Of a DNA stretch of 64,000 bases, positions 7,442 through 16,050 are shown piece by piece. The notes under the pieces are model-generated. The model made no database searches, had not been told where the DNA came from, and saw only the letters and a list, made by a program, of their open reading frames with translations. A program made the translations under genes and the position numbers. Each line of letters begins with the position of its first letter. Positions within the stretch are counted from its first letter, which is position 1. This DNA is from Halovenus salina (lineage in GTDB: Archaea; Halobacteriota; Halobacteria; Halobacteriales; Haloarculaceae): positions 1,550,001 to 1,614,000 of the forward strand of contig NZ_CP112972.1 in the NCBI RefSeq assembly GCF_026410925.1, given 5' to 3'.

Positions 7442-9142
7442 TCAGGCGACGCTGAGAGTCTCCTGATAGGAGCCGAACTGGTCCTCGAAGACGCCCATAA
7501 TCTCGCCCATCGTCGCGTAGGCCTTCACAGCGTCGATAATCGGCGGGACGACGTTGTCGCCGTTACGGACAGCCTCTTCGAGCGCATCGAGGGTGTCCTC
7601 GACGGCCTCCTCGTCGCGTTCGTCTTTGACGTTTGCGAGGCGGTCTTTCTGGCGGCGCCCTGTCTCTTTGTCGACCTGGAGCAGTTCCGGCTCTGTATCC
7701 TCCTCGATTTCGTACTTGTTGACGCCGACGACGGTCTCCTCGCCGCGTTCGACCCGTTCCTGGTACTCGTAGGCCGACTCCTGGATTTCGCGCTGGAAGT
7801 AGCCGTCTTGGATTCCCCGAAGGACGCCTTCCTTCATCGAGCCGTCGCCCATCTCTTTGATTTCCTCGATGTACTCCATCGCCTCCTCCTCGACCTCGTT
7901 GGTGAGTGACTCGACGGCAAAGGAGCCACCCATCGGGTCGACGATGTCGGCTGCGCCGGACTCCTCGGCGATAATCTGCTGGGTGCGCAACGCCACGCGG
8001 ACGGCCTCCTCGCTGGGGAGTGCCAGCGCCTCGTCGTAGCTGTTGGTGTGGAGGCTCTGTGTCCCGCCCAGGACGGCAGCGAGTGCCTGGATGGTCACGC
8101 GGGAGATGTTGTTCAGGGGCTGTTGTGCGGTCAGGGACTGACCGGCGGTCTGGGTGTGGAACTTGAGCTTGCGGGCGGCCTCGGACTCGGCGTCGTACCA
8201 CTCCTCGGTGACCCGGCCCCAGATGCGGCGGGCGGCCCGGAACTTGGCAATCTCTTCGAAGAAGGAGTTGTGTGAGTTAAAGAAAAAGGAGAGCGTCGGC
8301 CCGAACTCGTCGATGTCCATCCCACGGTCGAGACAGTCCTCGACGTAGGCCATCCCGTCGGCGAGCGTAAAGGCGAGTTCCTCGACGGCCGTCGAGCCAG
8401 CCTCGCGGATGTGATACCCCGAGATGGAGACCGGCTTGAACTTTGGCGTGTTCTCGGCTGAGAACTCGATGATATCCGTGACGACACGCAGCGAGGGCTC
8501 CGGGGGAACGACCCACTCTTTCTGGGCGATGAACTCCTTGAGCATATCGTTCTGGAGGGTGCCACGAATCTCCTCTCGTGGGACGCCCTGCTGGTCGGCC
8601 AGCGCGATGTACATGGCGTAGATGACGGCCGCGCTGGGGTTGATAGTGAACGACGTCGAAACCTCCCCGAGGTCGATGCCGTCGAACAGAATCTCCATAT
8701 CCCGGAGTGTGTCGACGGCCACGCCCTCCTTGCCGACCTCGCCGCGGCTCATCTTGTGGTCCGAGTCAATGCCCATCAGCGTGGGCATGTCAAAGGCCGT
8801 CGAGAGACCTGTCTGGCCCTCATCGATGAGGTAGTGAAAGCGCTCATTGGTCTCTTCTGCGGTGCCGAAACCGGCGAACTGGCGCATCGTCCAACTCCGG
8901 CCGCGGTGCATCGTCGGGTAGACGCCACGCGTGTACGGCGGCTCACCCGGGAAGCCGATATCTTCCTCGAAGTCGGTGTCTTCGAGATTATCTGGCGTGT
9001 ACAGGCGGTCGACCTCCAGGTTCGATACCGTGGCAAAGCGGTCCTGGCGTTCCCCGTAGGCATCAAGCACCGGGTCGCGCCGCTCTGTTTCCCAGTCGGC
9101 GGCCGACTCGCGGATTGTTTCGAGTTCGTCCTCATCGAACAT
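7442..9142 (-). CDS. mcmA: Methylmalonyl-CoA mutase large (catalytic) subunit
   Basis: The catalytic TIM-barrel part of B12-dependent methylmalonyl-CoA mutase, interconverting methylmalonyl-CoA and succinyl-CoA in propionate or branched-acid metabolism. Diagnostic stretches are PYTRGVYPTMHRGRSWTMRQFAGFG, STAFDMPTLMG, NDMLKEF and the QSLHTNSYDEALALP loop. The B12-binding domain is not on this chain; in archaea it is a separate small subunit, not seen in this window. Start MFDEDELETIRE (ATG 9142, 566 aa) matches the usual archaeal N-terminus. In-frame ATGs at 9169 and 9187 would add 9 or 15 residues. A 2-methyl-branched mutase subtype cannot be excluded. Confidence 0.93.
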   Translation of the reverse strand: MFDEDELETIRESAADWETERRDPVLDAYGERQDRFATVSNLEVDRLYTPDNLEDTDFEEDIGFPGEPPYTRGVYPTMHRGRSWTMRQFAGFGTAEETNERFHYLIDEGQTGLSTAFDMPTLMGIDSDHKMSRGEVGKEGVAVDTLRDMEILFDGIDLGEVSTSFTINPSAAVIYAMYIALADQQGVPREEIRGTLQNDMLKEFIAQKEWVVPPEPSLRVVTDIIEFSAENTPKFKPVSISGYHIREAGSTAVEELAFTLADGMAYVEDCLDRGMDIDEFGPTLSFFFNSHNSFFEEIAKFRAARRIWGRVTEEWYDAESEAARKLKFHTQTAGQSLTAQQPLNNISRVTIQALAAVLGGTQSLHTNSYDEALALPSEEAVRVALRTQQIIAEESGAADIVDPMGGSFAVESLTNEVEEEAMEYIEEIKEMGDGSMKEGVLRGIQDGYFQREIQESAYEYQERVERGEETVVGVNKYEIEEDTEPELLQVDKETGRRQKDRLANVKDERDEEAVEDTLDALEEAVRNGDNVVPPIIDAVKAYATMGEIMGVFEDQFGSYQETLSVA

Positions 9143-9203
9143 ATCTCCCTGTACGTGGGGCACCCGCATGAAAATTCCGGATAACATACACACCCTACCG
9201 TTG

Positions 9204-9995
9204 CTACTCCTGGAGGCGCTGTGTGGTCTCGACAAGCGGGTGGTGGGCGTAGTCGACGGCCTCAATGTCGGCGACTTCTTCGAGATTCTCTTTCTCTGCG
9301 GTCTTTGCCATGCCGATGTCGACGGCCTCGTCGATGACGATGAGGTAGGCATCCATCGTCTCGATGCCGAGGTCGCTTGCGGCCTTGACGCGGTGGTGGC
9401 CGTCCGCGAGCAGGCAGTCAGTTGGTGTCTCGACGACGACAAGCGGCTCGGCCAGGCCGCGTTGGAGTTCGTACTTGCGGCCTTCAAGTTCGTCGGCATA
9501 CACTTTCCCTTGCGTGGGTGTCAGCTCCGTGAGGTCGACCTCGCGGCGATCCTGGCGGACACCGACATCGTGGATGTTTTCGAGGGTTTGCATGAGCTTG
9601 TCGACCTTTCCGGGGGTGGCCCGCTCGATCTGGCTGCGTATCACGTCGGCGTTTGAGATGATGCCCACGAGGTTGCCGGCGTCGTCGACAACGGGCAGGC
9701 GCTGGATGCCCGAACGGAGGATAACCCGGGCGGCGTCGTCGAGTTTCATCTCCGGGTGGGCAACAAGCAAGTCACGCGTCATAATCTTGAATATCGGCTC
9801 GTCGTCGTCATGTAACAGGAGGTCGCGGGCGGCGACAAAGCCCTCGACGTGGCGGCCCTCACAGACTGGGAACCCGCTATGTCCATCACTGTCGGCGATA
9901 CGCCGGGCGACATCCCCGACAGTTGTATCCGGCGACACTGTCGCCACGTCCCGCGTCATATAGTCTTCGACACTGGGTTTTCGGTCCGCTGTCAT
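9204..9995 (-). CDS. CBS-pair protein with C-terminal ParB/Srx-like domain
   Basis: 263 residues. Residues about 10-125 form two CBS motifs (VEDYMTRDVATVSPDTTVGD, and FKIMTRDLLVAHPEMKLDDA ending in LPVVDDAGNLVGIISNADV). This is a Bateman module that usually binds adenine nucleotides. Residues about 150-263 are a ParB/sulfiredoxin-like domain with the nucleotide-binding signature LLADGHHRVKAA (DGHHR at 198-202). The archaeal free-serine kinase SerK belongs to the same fold with a similar motif, so small-molecule phosphotransfer controlled by adenylate state is possible. A DNA-partition role is less likely without ParA or a helix-turn-helix. The start is ATG 9995. Confidence 0.85.
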   Translation of the reverse strand: MTADRKPSVEDYMTRDVATVSPDTTVGDVARRIADSDGHSGFPVCEGRHVEGFVAARDLLLHDDDEPIFKIMTRDLLVAHPEMKLDDAARVILRSGIQRLPVVDDAGNLVGIISNADVIRSQIERATPGKVDKLMQTLENIHDVGVRQDRREVDLTELTPTQGKVYADELEGRKYELQRGLAEPLVVVETPTDCLLADGHHRVKAASDLGIETMDAYLIVIDEAVDIGMAKTAEKENLEEVADIEAVDYAHHPLVETTQRLQE

Positions 9996-10040
9996 CACAC
10001 ACATCGACGGGGAGGAGCGTCAAAAGCCTCTCGCCTGCCC

Positions 10041-11552
10041 CTACTCGCTGTCGTTGTTGGTCCGCGTGAACGCGCCCGACTCGATGGTGTGTTCGTCTGT
10101 CTGGACGAGATACCGGTCGCCCTCGAACTCGTCGTGTACCGACTGGGTTCGAAGCGTCGTCGTGGCCGCGATAGCATCCAGAAATCGCTCCTCGATGATG
10201 TCCTCGATGACCGCCGTAAGCGACGCCTCCTGTTCCTCGACAGCGTCGAGGATGCCGAGTGGAATCTGTGCCCCGGCCATATCAACGTGGCCGCCTGCAC
10301 TGCCGATCTGGTCGAACGCCTCGCGGACGGTCTCGCCGATGTCGACATCGACCCCGTGGGAGCGAGCAGAGGCGTATATCGTCCCGTCTTTGACCCCATA
10401 GACCAGCGTCGCCGTGACGTCATCGATGGTGAGCAGACGGTCTGCGGCCTGGGCGAGTGCGTCGCGCTCGGCGAGGTCGCCGACACAGCTCATCAACACC
10501 TGGCCGTCGACACGGCGGTCCTGGATGGCACGTGCGGTGATTTCGAGCGTCGTCGCGCTCACGGAGGGCGATTCGATGCGTTCGAGAACGCCGAGGTCGG
10601 CCGCCGGCAGGACCGCCGATGCCGCCTCGAAGTCCGCCGGCGAGACTTCGCGGCTGAACCCCTTCGTATCGACGTGGATACCGAACAGCAGTGCAGTGGC
10701 GACGGTTGTGTCGACCTCGACCCCGAACAGGTCGAGATAGTCCACTAGGAGCGTACTCGTCGCGCCGACGCCGCTTCGCAGGTCGACGAAGCGGGCGTCG
10801 ACCGGTGCCCGGGGCGGGTGGTGGTCGATGACGATATCGATATCGTGGTTAGCTGGGAGTTGATTGTTGACGCTCGGGCGCGCGTGGTCGACCAACGCGA
10901 TGCCGTCGAACTCCGCGAATCCCTCGTCGGGGTCGAGCTGTCGCAGCTCCAGGTCGAGGACGTTGACAAATGCCCGGTTCTCCTGGTGGGTAATCTCGCC
11001 GTGATAACACACCTGGGCCGTACAGCCCGCCGACTCGGCGAGCCTGGCGAGTGCGGTGCCGCTCGCGATGGCGTCGGGGTCGGGATTGTCGTGTGACACC
11101 ACCGCCAGGCGGTCGATGCTCCGAAACACACGCTTGAGCTGGTGGAGTCGCTGTCCTGCCCCGCCCGTGCGGTCGAGCACGTACGACGCCGCCTGGCGGT
11201 AGGGGTTTGCTACCCTGTCGGCGACCGTGCGCAGCACCTCGTCTGCAGTTGGCGCGTCTCCGGCGGCGTAGGCGAGTAGATAGGTCTCCGGAAACGCCCT
11301 TCGGGCTGCGCGAACCGTCTCGACGGTCGCGGCGTGTGTCTCTTCGATGACGACGACCATCTCGGCCGACAGTCCATCGAGGGCACTGGCGTCTGCCGGG
11401 TCGCGTGCCTCAACGACGGTCCCCTCGTTCCGGAGCGCCGTCGCCAAGCTCTCGTCGTCGGTCACGACTCGGACCGAGCCGGACTGGTCTCGAAGCGCCC
11501 CGACCACCCGCTGGAGAAGGGTCCCGCTTCCGAGGACCAGTCGGTCTACCAT
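10041..11552 (-). CDS. DHH family phosphoesterase with N-terminal Rossmann-like domain
   Basis: 503 residues. An N-terminal TrkA-N-like domain (LVLGSGTLLQRVVGALRD, VRVVTDDESLATALRNEG) is followed by a DHH/DHHA1 phosphoesterase. Metal-binding motifs are HDNPDPDA (154-161), the VDHARP region, and the family DHH motif in IVIDHHP. The DHHA1 end carries GSAGGHVDMAGAQIP. Relatives hydrolyse oligonucleotides or cyclic dinucleotides such as c-di-AMP. The Rossmann-like domain suggests nucleotide sensing, but the substrate is unknown. It sits 45 bp upstream of the CBS-ParB gene on the same strand. Confidence 0.88.
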   Translation of the reverse strand: MVDRLVLGSGTLLQRVVGALRDQSGSVRVVTDDESLATALRNEGTVVEARDPADASALDGLSAEMVVVIEETHAATVETVRAARRAFPETYLLAYAAGDAPTADEVLRTVADRVANPYRQAASYVLDRTGGAGQRLHQLKRVFRSIDRLAVVSHDNPDPDAIASGTALARLAESAGCTAQVCYHGEITHQENRAFVNVLDLELRQLDPDEGFAEFDGIALVDHARPSVNNQLPANHDIDIVIDHHPPRAPVDARFVDLRSGVGATSTLLVDYLDLFGVEVDTTVATALLFGIHVDTKGFSREVSPADFEAASAVLPAADLGVLERIESPSVSATTLEITARAIQDRRVDGQVLMSCVGDLAERDALAQAADRLLTIDDVTATLVYGVKDGTIYASARSHGVDVDIGETVREAFDQIGSAGGHVDMAGAQIPLGILDAVEEQEASLTAVIEDIIEERFLDAIAATTTLRTQSVHDEFEGDRYLVQTDEHTIESGAFTRTNNDSE

Positions 11553-11616
11553 AGCTGCTATTGTGTGACACTCCCTCTAAAAGCCCGTGTTTCGGTACAG
11601 ACCGGTCGACGAGACC

Positions 11617-11796
11617 TCAATCCATCGTTGCTGCCAGGAATCCGCCGAGTCCGAGCGTCGCAAGCGCGAGCGGCCACGGTTCTCCGGACGTGCCTGCATG
11701 GTACGCCGCGAGAACGACACACAGACTCCCGACTGCGAGTCCTGCAAGCCTCATGCTCTCGGGGACCGTTCGTGCTGTTGCGGTTTGTGAATCCAT
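11617..11796 (-). CDS. 59-residue small membrane protein
   Basis: Reading ATG 11796 to TGA 11617 gives a 59-residue protein starting MDSQTATARTVPESMRLAG. It has two hydrophobic helices (LAGLAVGSLCVVLAAYHA and PLALATLGLGGFLAA) around a short polar turn. Codon use and the helix-loop-helix character look native. It fills the gap between the DHH gene and the Lrp regulator. Function unknown. Confidence 0.6.
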   Translation of the reverse strand: MDSQTATARTVPESMRLAGLAVGSLCVVLAAYHAGTSGEPWPLALATLGLGGFLAATMD

Positions 11797-11873
11797 ATTT
11801 GCCTGCAGTACACAGACGATAATAAATCAAGGGACACAGACGCTCGACGAGAAACAGCGACCGAGAGGGGTGG

Positions 11874-12302
11874 TCACTTCAGGCGTTCCTGGAGGAAAGA
11901 AGGGTGTGCAGCACTGACGCCGTCGAGTTCGAGGATGTCCTCGTTGATTATCTTCCCCAACGCGTCGCCGTCGGGAGCACGGATCTCGGCCATCAGGGTG
12001 TGGTCGCCACTGGAGGTGTACAGCGCCTCGATTGAGTCGAACTGCTTGAGCTCGCGGGTCACGTCGACGTAGCGTTCGCTCTCGACATCGACCCCGACGA
12101 GTGCGATAGACTGGCTGGAGAGTTTTTTCGGGTCGACATCGGCAGAGTAGCCCACGATAACCCCCTCCTCTTCGAGCTTCTGGATGTACTTGCGGACGGT
12201 GGGTTTCGAGACATCCGCTCGGTCGGCTATCTCGGCGTACGACGCCTGTGCGTCCTCTTCCAACACGGATAAGATTCGCTGCTCGGTCGCCTCGGCGCTC
12301 AT
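11874..12302 (-). CDS. Lrp/AsnC family transcriptional regulator
   Basis: 142 residues: an N-terminal winged helix-turn-helix (YAEIADRADVSKPTVRKYIQKLEEEGVIVGY, residues about 20-50) and a C-terminal RAM ligand-binding domain (ALVGVDVESERYVDVTREL to the end). Such proteins sense amino acids or related metabolites and bind as dimers or octamers. It lies directly downstream of the 2-oxoacid:ferredoxin oxidoreductase genes on the same strand, a pairing seen in haloarchaea, and may regulate them. A palindrome at its own start suggests autoregulation. Confidence 0.93.
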   Translation of the reverse strand: MSAEATEQRILSVLEEDAQASYAEIADRADVSKPTVRKYIQKLEEEGVIVGYSADVDPKKLSSQSIALVGVDVESERYVDVTRELKQFDSIEALYTSSGDHTLMAEIRAPDGDALGKIINEDILELDGVSAAHPSFLQERLK

Positions 12303-12307
12303 ATAGT

Positions 12308-12324
12308 TATAGCTTTACACTATA
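12308..12324 (-). promoter_or_regulatory. Palindrome at the lrp start (TATAG-N7-CTATA)
   Basis: An inverted repeat TATAG / CTATA separated by seven bases lies 6 bp upstream of the Lrp ATG. A T-rich TATA-like block (gatattttt) lies about 30 bp upstream. The palindrome would cover the transcription start, a classic autoregulatory position. Confidence 0.35.
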
Positions 12325-12406
12325 CAAAAAAATATCTTCCGAACTGGAAAAGTATCCTTGAATCGCTCTGAGACAGCAATAAGAGGGGGTGAGCAGCCGA
12401 TTTCGT

Positions 12407-13339
12407 CTACTTGTGGCGGTCGATAAGGTGGTCGGCGACCCGTTCGAACTCAGGGTCGTCCTCAAAGTACCGCTCGGCCAGTGGCTCCTCGGGCATCTCG
12501 CCGGTCGAGCGTTTCTCCTGGCCGTAGGAGGGACGCTGTTCGTCGCGGTAGAACCGCCCGGTCAGCACCTCACCCTCGTACAGCTTCGTCTCGGCCTCGT
12601 ACATCATGTCAGCGGCCTCGCGGCGGTCAGTGCGGTCGAAGTCGTACTCCTCTTGGACGTCGGTGTAGGGGACGTACTCCTTTGCATCCTTATTCCAGGT
12701 GGGACACTGGGTGAGGAAGTCGATGTGAGCGAAGCCGTCGTGTTCGACAGCCTCGGCGATGATCTGCTGGGCCTGACGCGGGTTCGTTGCTGCCGTCCGG
12801 GCGATATACGACGCTCCGGAGGCAAGCGAGAGCGTCAGCGGCCGGACTGGGTCTTTCGCGCTGCCGGACGGCTGAGTCTTCGATTTGTGACCCTTCGGGC
12901 TCGTCGGGGAGGTCTGGCCCTTGGTCAGCCCGAATATCTCGTTGTTGAACACGATGTAGGTCATGTCGTGGTTCTCCCGGGCGGTATGCATGAAGTGGTT
13001 GCCGCCGATACCGTAGCCGTCGCCGTCGCCGCCGGCCGCGACGACTTCGAGACCTGGGTTGGCGACTTTCGCGGCCCGAGCGACCGGCAGTGCACGTCCG
13101 TGGATGGAGTGATAGCCGTAGCTCTCGAAGTAACTGGAGAGCTTGCCCGAACAGCCGATGCCCGTCACGAGCATGACTTCCTCGGGCGAGCGCCCGAGTT
13201 CGGGCATCGCGCCCTTGAGCGCCTTCAGGACCGCGAAGTCTCCACAGCCCGGACACCATGTGGGCTGGGGTTCGACGCCGGGCGTGAAGTCTTCCTTGTC
13301 CGATTCGTGTTCCTCGTGGATTGCTGAGAATGCTGTCAT
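12407..13339 (-). CDS. korB: 2-oxoacid:ferredoxin oxidoreductase, beta subunit
   Basis: A 310-residue thiamine-diphosphate subunit. WCPGCGDF (Cys29, Cys32) contributes to the Fe-S site, GIGCSGKL follows, and the TPP/Mg motif lies in GGDGDGYGIGGNHFMHTARE through NNEIFGLTKGQTSPTSP. With the alpha subunit it decarboxylates a 2-oxoacid to acyl-CoA using ferredoxin. It begins 27 bp after the alpha gene, so this is one operon. The sequence alone does not let me separate 2-oxoglutarate (KorB) from pyruvate (PorB) specificity; the symbol is a best guess. Confidence 0.85.
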   Translation of the reverse strand: MTAFSAIHEEHESDKEDFTPGVEPQPTWCPGCGDFAVLKALKGAMPELGRSPEEVMLVTGIGCSGKLSSYFESYGYHSIHGRALPVARAAKVANPGLEVVAAGGDGDGYGIGGNHFMHTARENHDMTYIVFNNEIFGLTKGQTSPTSPKGHKSKTQPSGSAKDPVRPLTLSLASGASYIARTAATNPRQAQQIIAEAVEHDGFAHIDFLTQCPTWNKDAKEYVPYTDVQEEYDFDRTDRREAADMMYEAETKLYEGEVLTGRFYRDEQRPSYGQEKRSTGEMPEEPLAERYFEDDPEFERVADHLIDRHK

Positions 13340-13366
13340 CGTGTGTCACCTCGTGTGTCCGTCACG

Positions 13367-15262
13367 TCAGTCACCTGCCGTGGGGACGAGCCGCATGTTG
13401 TTGCCGGAGAGGCCGGTCTCCTCGACACTCGCTTCGAACCCCTCGACGATTTCGCGGGGCTCGAACGGTTCGCCGTCGTACTTGAGCAGACTCGTCAGCT
13501 TCGGCCCGAACCGACCGAGTTCCTTCTGGGTGAGGCCACGGAACTGCGCGGTCGCGTTCATCTCGACGACGAGACACTCCTCAACGCTCTCGAGGAATGC
13601 CGTCACCTCGCTCTCGGGGTAGGGCATCATGTCGCTGACACCCAGGGCCTTGACAGAGCTGCCGCGGTCGTTGAGACGGTCGACGGCCTCGAAGACGGTG
13701 TCCTGCTGGCTTCCCCAGACGAGGATACCGTAGTCGGCGTCGGCAGGGCCGTGGTACGCCTGGTTCGACTCCTCGCTCTCGTTGAGGTCCTCGCGGATAG
13801 CAGTCAGCTTTCCAAGCCGTCGGTCCATCTGGGCGGTCCGGATGTCCGGGTCCTCGTTGATGTGACCGACTTCCTGGGACTCGTTGCCCGTCGCGAGGAA
13901 GCGTCCCCCCTCTTGGCCGGGGACAGAGCGCGGATTGACGACGTCGTCGCCGTCGTAGGCAAAGCGCTCGAATTTGCCTGCGGCGTCGTGGGCCGCCTCT
14001 GACAGCTCCTCCTCACTGAGCACCGCACCCGGGTCGGGGTCGGGCTCGCGGTCGAAGAACTCCGCGGGGACGTTGCGCATCTCCCCGCTCAGCTTCTGGT
14101 CGTACACGACGATGGCGGGCAGGTGGTAGTCGTAGGCGTACTCGAAGGCCTGCCGGGTCTGCTCGTAGGCCTCCTGTACGTTTCCTGGTGCGAACACGAC
14201 ACGGCAGGAGTCACCCTGGCTCGTGTAGAGGACGTGTTCGAGGTCTGCCTGCTCGGATTTCGTCGGCATTCCCGTCGATGGGCCGGCACGCATCGCTTCG
14301 ACCAGCACGACAGGTGTTTCGGTCATCTCTGCCAGCCCCAGGGGTTCGGACATGAGTGCGAACCCACCGCCGGAGGAGCCGGACATCGACTTGACGCCGG
14401 TGTGTGAGGCACCGATAGCGAGCGAGGCGGCGGCGATTTCGTCCTCGACCTGCTCGGAGATGCCGCCAAAGCGGGGCAGGTTCTGGGACATGATAGTGAA
14501 TACGTCGGTCCAGGGGGTCATCGGGTACCCCGAGATGAACCGACAGCCAGCGTCGAGTGCGCCGTAGGCGATGGCGTCACTCCCGGTGACCATCGCCTGC
14601 TCGCCGTCGTGGTCGCCCTCGGGGACTTCGAGGTCGTGAGTGTGTTCGAACTCCTGGGCGTGGTCGTAGGCAGCCTGGAGCGTCTCGATGTTTGCCTCGG
14701 CGATGTCGCCGCCCATTACTTCCCGCATCAGCTCCTCGAAGTAGCTCGTGTCGACACCGAGCAGTGCTGCGCTAACGCCGACACCGGCCGTGTTTCGCAT
14801 TACTTCCCGGCCGTGTTCGCGGGCGATACCGCGCAGGTCGACCGGGTAGACGTGCCAGTTGTTCTCCTCGGCGCGCTCGTAGAGGTCGATTGCCTCGACG
14901 GCCTCGTCGTCGATGACGCCGCTGTCGTAGACGATGACACCGCCCTCGTTGAGGTCGTCGAAGTGCTCGTAGAGCGGCTTCAGCTCCTCCTCGCCGTAGT
15001 ACGCCTCGTCGTCGGGGTTACGCGCGAAGCTGTCACCCAGCGAGAGCAGGAAGTCGAATCCGTCACCTCGCGAGCGGACATCGTCCGGCTGTGCACGGAC
15101 TTCGACGTACGTGTGGCCGCCGCGAATCCGCGAGGGATAGTGTCGGTGTGTGAATACGTCGAGCCCGGCGCGCATCAGCGCCTTCGCGAAGTTTTGGCTC
15201 GTCGAGTCGATACCGTCGCCGGATCCGCCGGCGATACGCCACTGGAGTTCGTGGACAGTCAT
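13367..15262 (-). CDS. korA: 2-oxoacid:ferredoxin oxidoreductase, fused gamma-alpha subunit
   Basis: A 631-residue chain beginning MTVHELQWRIAGGSGDGID. It is the haloarchaeal form in which the gamma domain (residues about 5-190, with SQNFAKALMRAGLDVFTHRHYPSRIRGGH) is fused in front of the alpha/pyrimidine-binding domain. The latter includes SGYPMTPWTDVFTIM, EDEIAAASLAIGASHTGVKSMSGSSGGG and the C-terminal SVKALGVSDMMPYPE. ATG 15262 is chosen because it begins the conserved gamma domain; an upstream in-frame start would add 14 non-conserved residues. Pyruvate specificity is the alternative to 2-oxoglutarate. A near-palindrome and TATA box lie about 65 bp upstream. Confidence 0.88.
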   Translation of the reverse strand: MTVHELQWRIAGGSGDGIDSTSQNFAKALMRAGLDVFTHRHYPSRIRGGHTYVEVRAQPDDVRSRGDGFDFLLSLGDSFARNPDDEAYYGEEELKPLYEHFDDLNEGGVIVYDSGVIDDEAVEAIDLYERAEENNWHVYPVDLRGIAREHGREVMRNTAGVGVSAALLGVDTSYFEELMREVMGGDIAEANIETLQAAYDHAQEFEHTHDLEVPEGDHDGEQAMVTGSDAIAYGALDAGCRFISGYPMTPWTDVFTIMSQNLPRFGGISEQVEDEIAAASLAIGASHTGVKSMSGSSGGGFALMSEPLGLAEMTETPVVLVEAMRAGPSTGMPTKSEQADLEHVLYTSQGDSCRVVFAPGNVQEAYEQTRQAFEYAYDYHLPAIVVYDQKLSGEMRNVPAEFFDREPDPDPGAVLSEEELSEAAHDAAGKFERFAYDGDDVVNPRSVPGQEGGRFLATGNESQEVGHINEDPDIRTAQMDRRLGKLTAIREDLNESEESNQAYHGPADADYGILVWGSQQDTVFEAVDRLNDRGSSVKALGVSDMMPYPESEVTAFLESVEECLVVEMNATAQFRGLTQKELGRFGPKLTSLLKYDGEPFEPREIVEGFEASVEETGLSGNNMRLVPTAGD

Positions 15263-15326
15263 CGGTACCACCTCGGCTCTGGTCTGTCTCCCATGACTAG
15301 GCAAACGACCTTCTCCACTAAATACT

Positions 15327-15341
15327 TGTCACACTGTAACA
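15327..15341 (-). promoter_or_regulatory. Near-palindrome upstream of korA
   Basis: TGTCACACTGTAACA is symmetric under the degenerate pattern TGTYACASTGTRACA. It adjoins a TATA-like block (tatttag on the minus strand, about 15319-15325), so it would overlap the BRE or upstream edge of the korAB promoter. It is a candidate site for the Lrp protein encoded downstream. Confidence 0.35.
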
Positions 15342-15394
15342 ATCAACATGAATTATTACTAGGGATGGGGCGAGACCGACAGACGAGAGACGGA

Positions 15395-16000
15395 TTAGGG
15401 TTCGATTTCCTGCATGAGGCTGACCAGTTCCTGGAGTTGCGGGAACGTGTAGACAGTGACGTTGATGTCTTCTTCGAGCGCCTGCACGCGAGAGTCGAAC
15501 ATCAGGGCCATCTCGTCGTCGCGCTCGCTGACGAGGTCGTTAACCATACTGGAGCCGGGACCGTACGTGAACGTCGGCGTCGACATGTCGATTGTCGTCT
15601 CCAGAACGTTCGCCCAGCCGTCGATGAATCCGCTGGTCATGATGTTGCCGATCTCCTGGATAGCCGACCGTTCCATGTCAGAGAAGCCATCTTCGGACTC
15701 CTCGGCACCGGCCATATCACCCATCATGCCGTGAGCAAGTTTCTTCGCATCCGGCGCGTTGAACAGAAAGAGAATGTGCCCGTAGGGTCGCTCGACCATC
15801 TCGATGCTGATGCCGATCTGTTTGTCGTCACCGACGTGAGCGCGGATATCCGGAATATCGATGAAGTTTATCTTCGTGATCTCCATCTCCGTCTCCATCC
15901 CCGTCATCTGGCTCAGGTGGTCCGCGACGGTGTTACCCCCCTCTTTTGCCATCTTGTTGAACAATCCGAGCTTTCGGATATCTATCATCAGCGAGCTCAT
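15395..16000 (-). CDS. cheC: CheC-type chemotaxis phosphatase
   Basis: 201 residues with two copies of the CheC/CheX active-site pattern. The N-terminal one is NKMAKEGGNTVADHLSQMTG. The second is SDMERSAIQEIGNIMTSGFIDGWAN, with the expected Glu and Asn followed downstream by a proline. CheC proteins dephosphorylate CheY-P and bind CheD, tuning archaeal taxis. No che operon surrounds it; the nearest related gene is the transducer at 19.5-21.8 kb. Haloarchaea carry several CheC paralogues. A second ATG five codons in (MIDIRKLG) is an alternative start. Confidence 0.87.
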   Translation of the reverse strand: MSSLMIDIRKLGLFNKMAKEGGNTVADHLSQMTGMETEMEITKINFIDIPDIRAHVGDDKQIGISIEMVERPYGHILFLFNAPDAKKLAHGMMGDMAGAEESEDGFSDMERSAIQEIGNIMTSGFIDGWANVLETTIDMSTPTFTYGPGSSMVNDLVSERDDEMALMFDSRVQALEEDINVTVYTFPQLQELVSLMQEIEP

Positions 16001-16050
16001 GAGTGCGCGTTACAGAGGTGTTGAGCCCGCGCCTATATAATACGTGTCCC

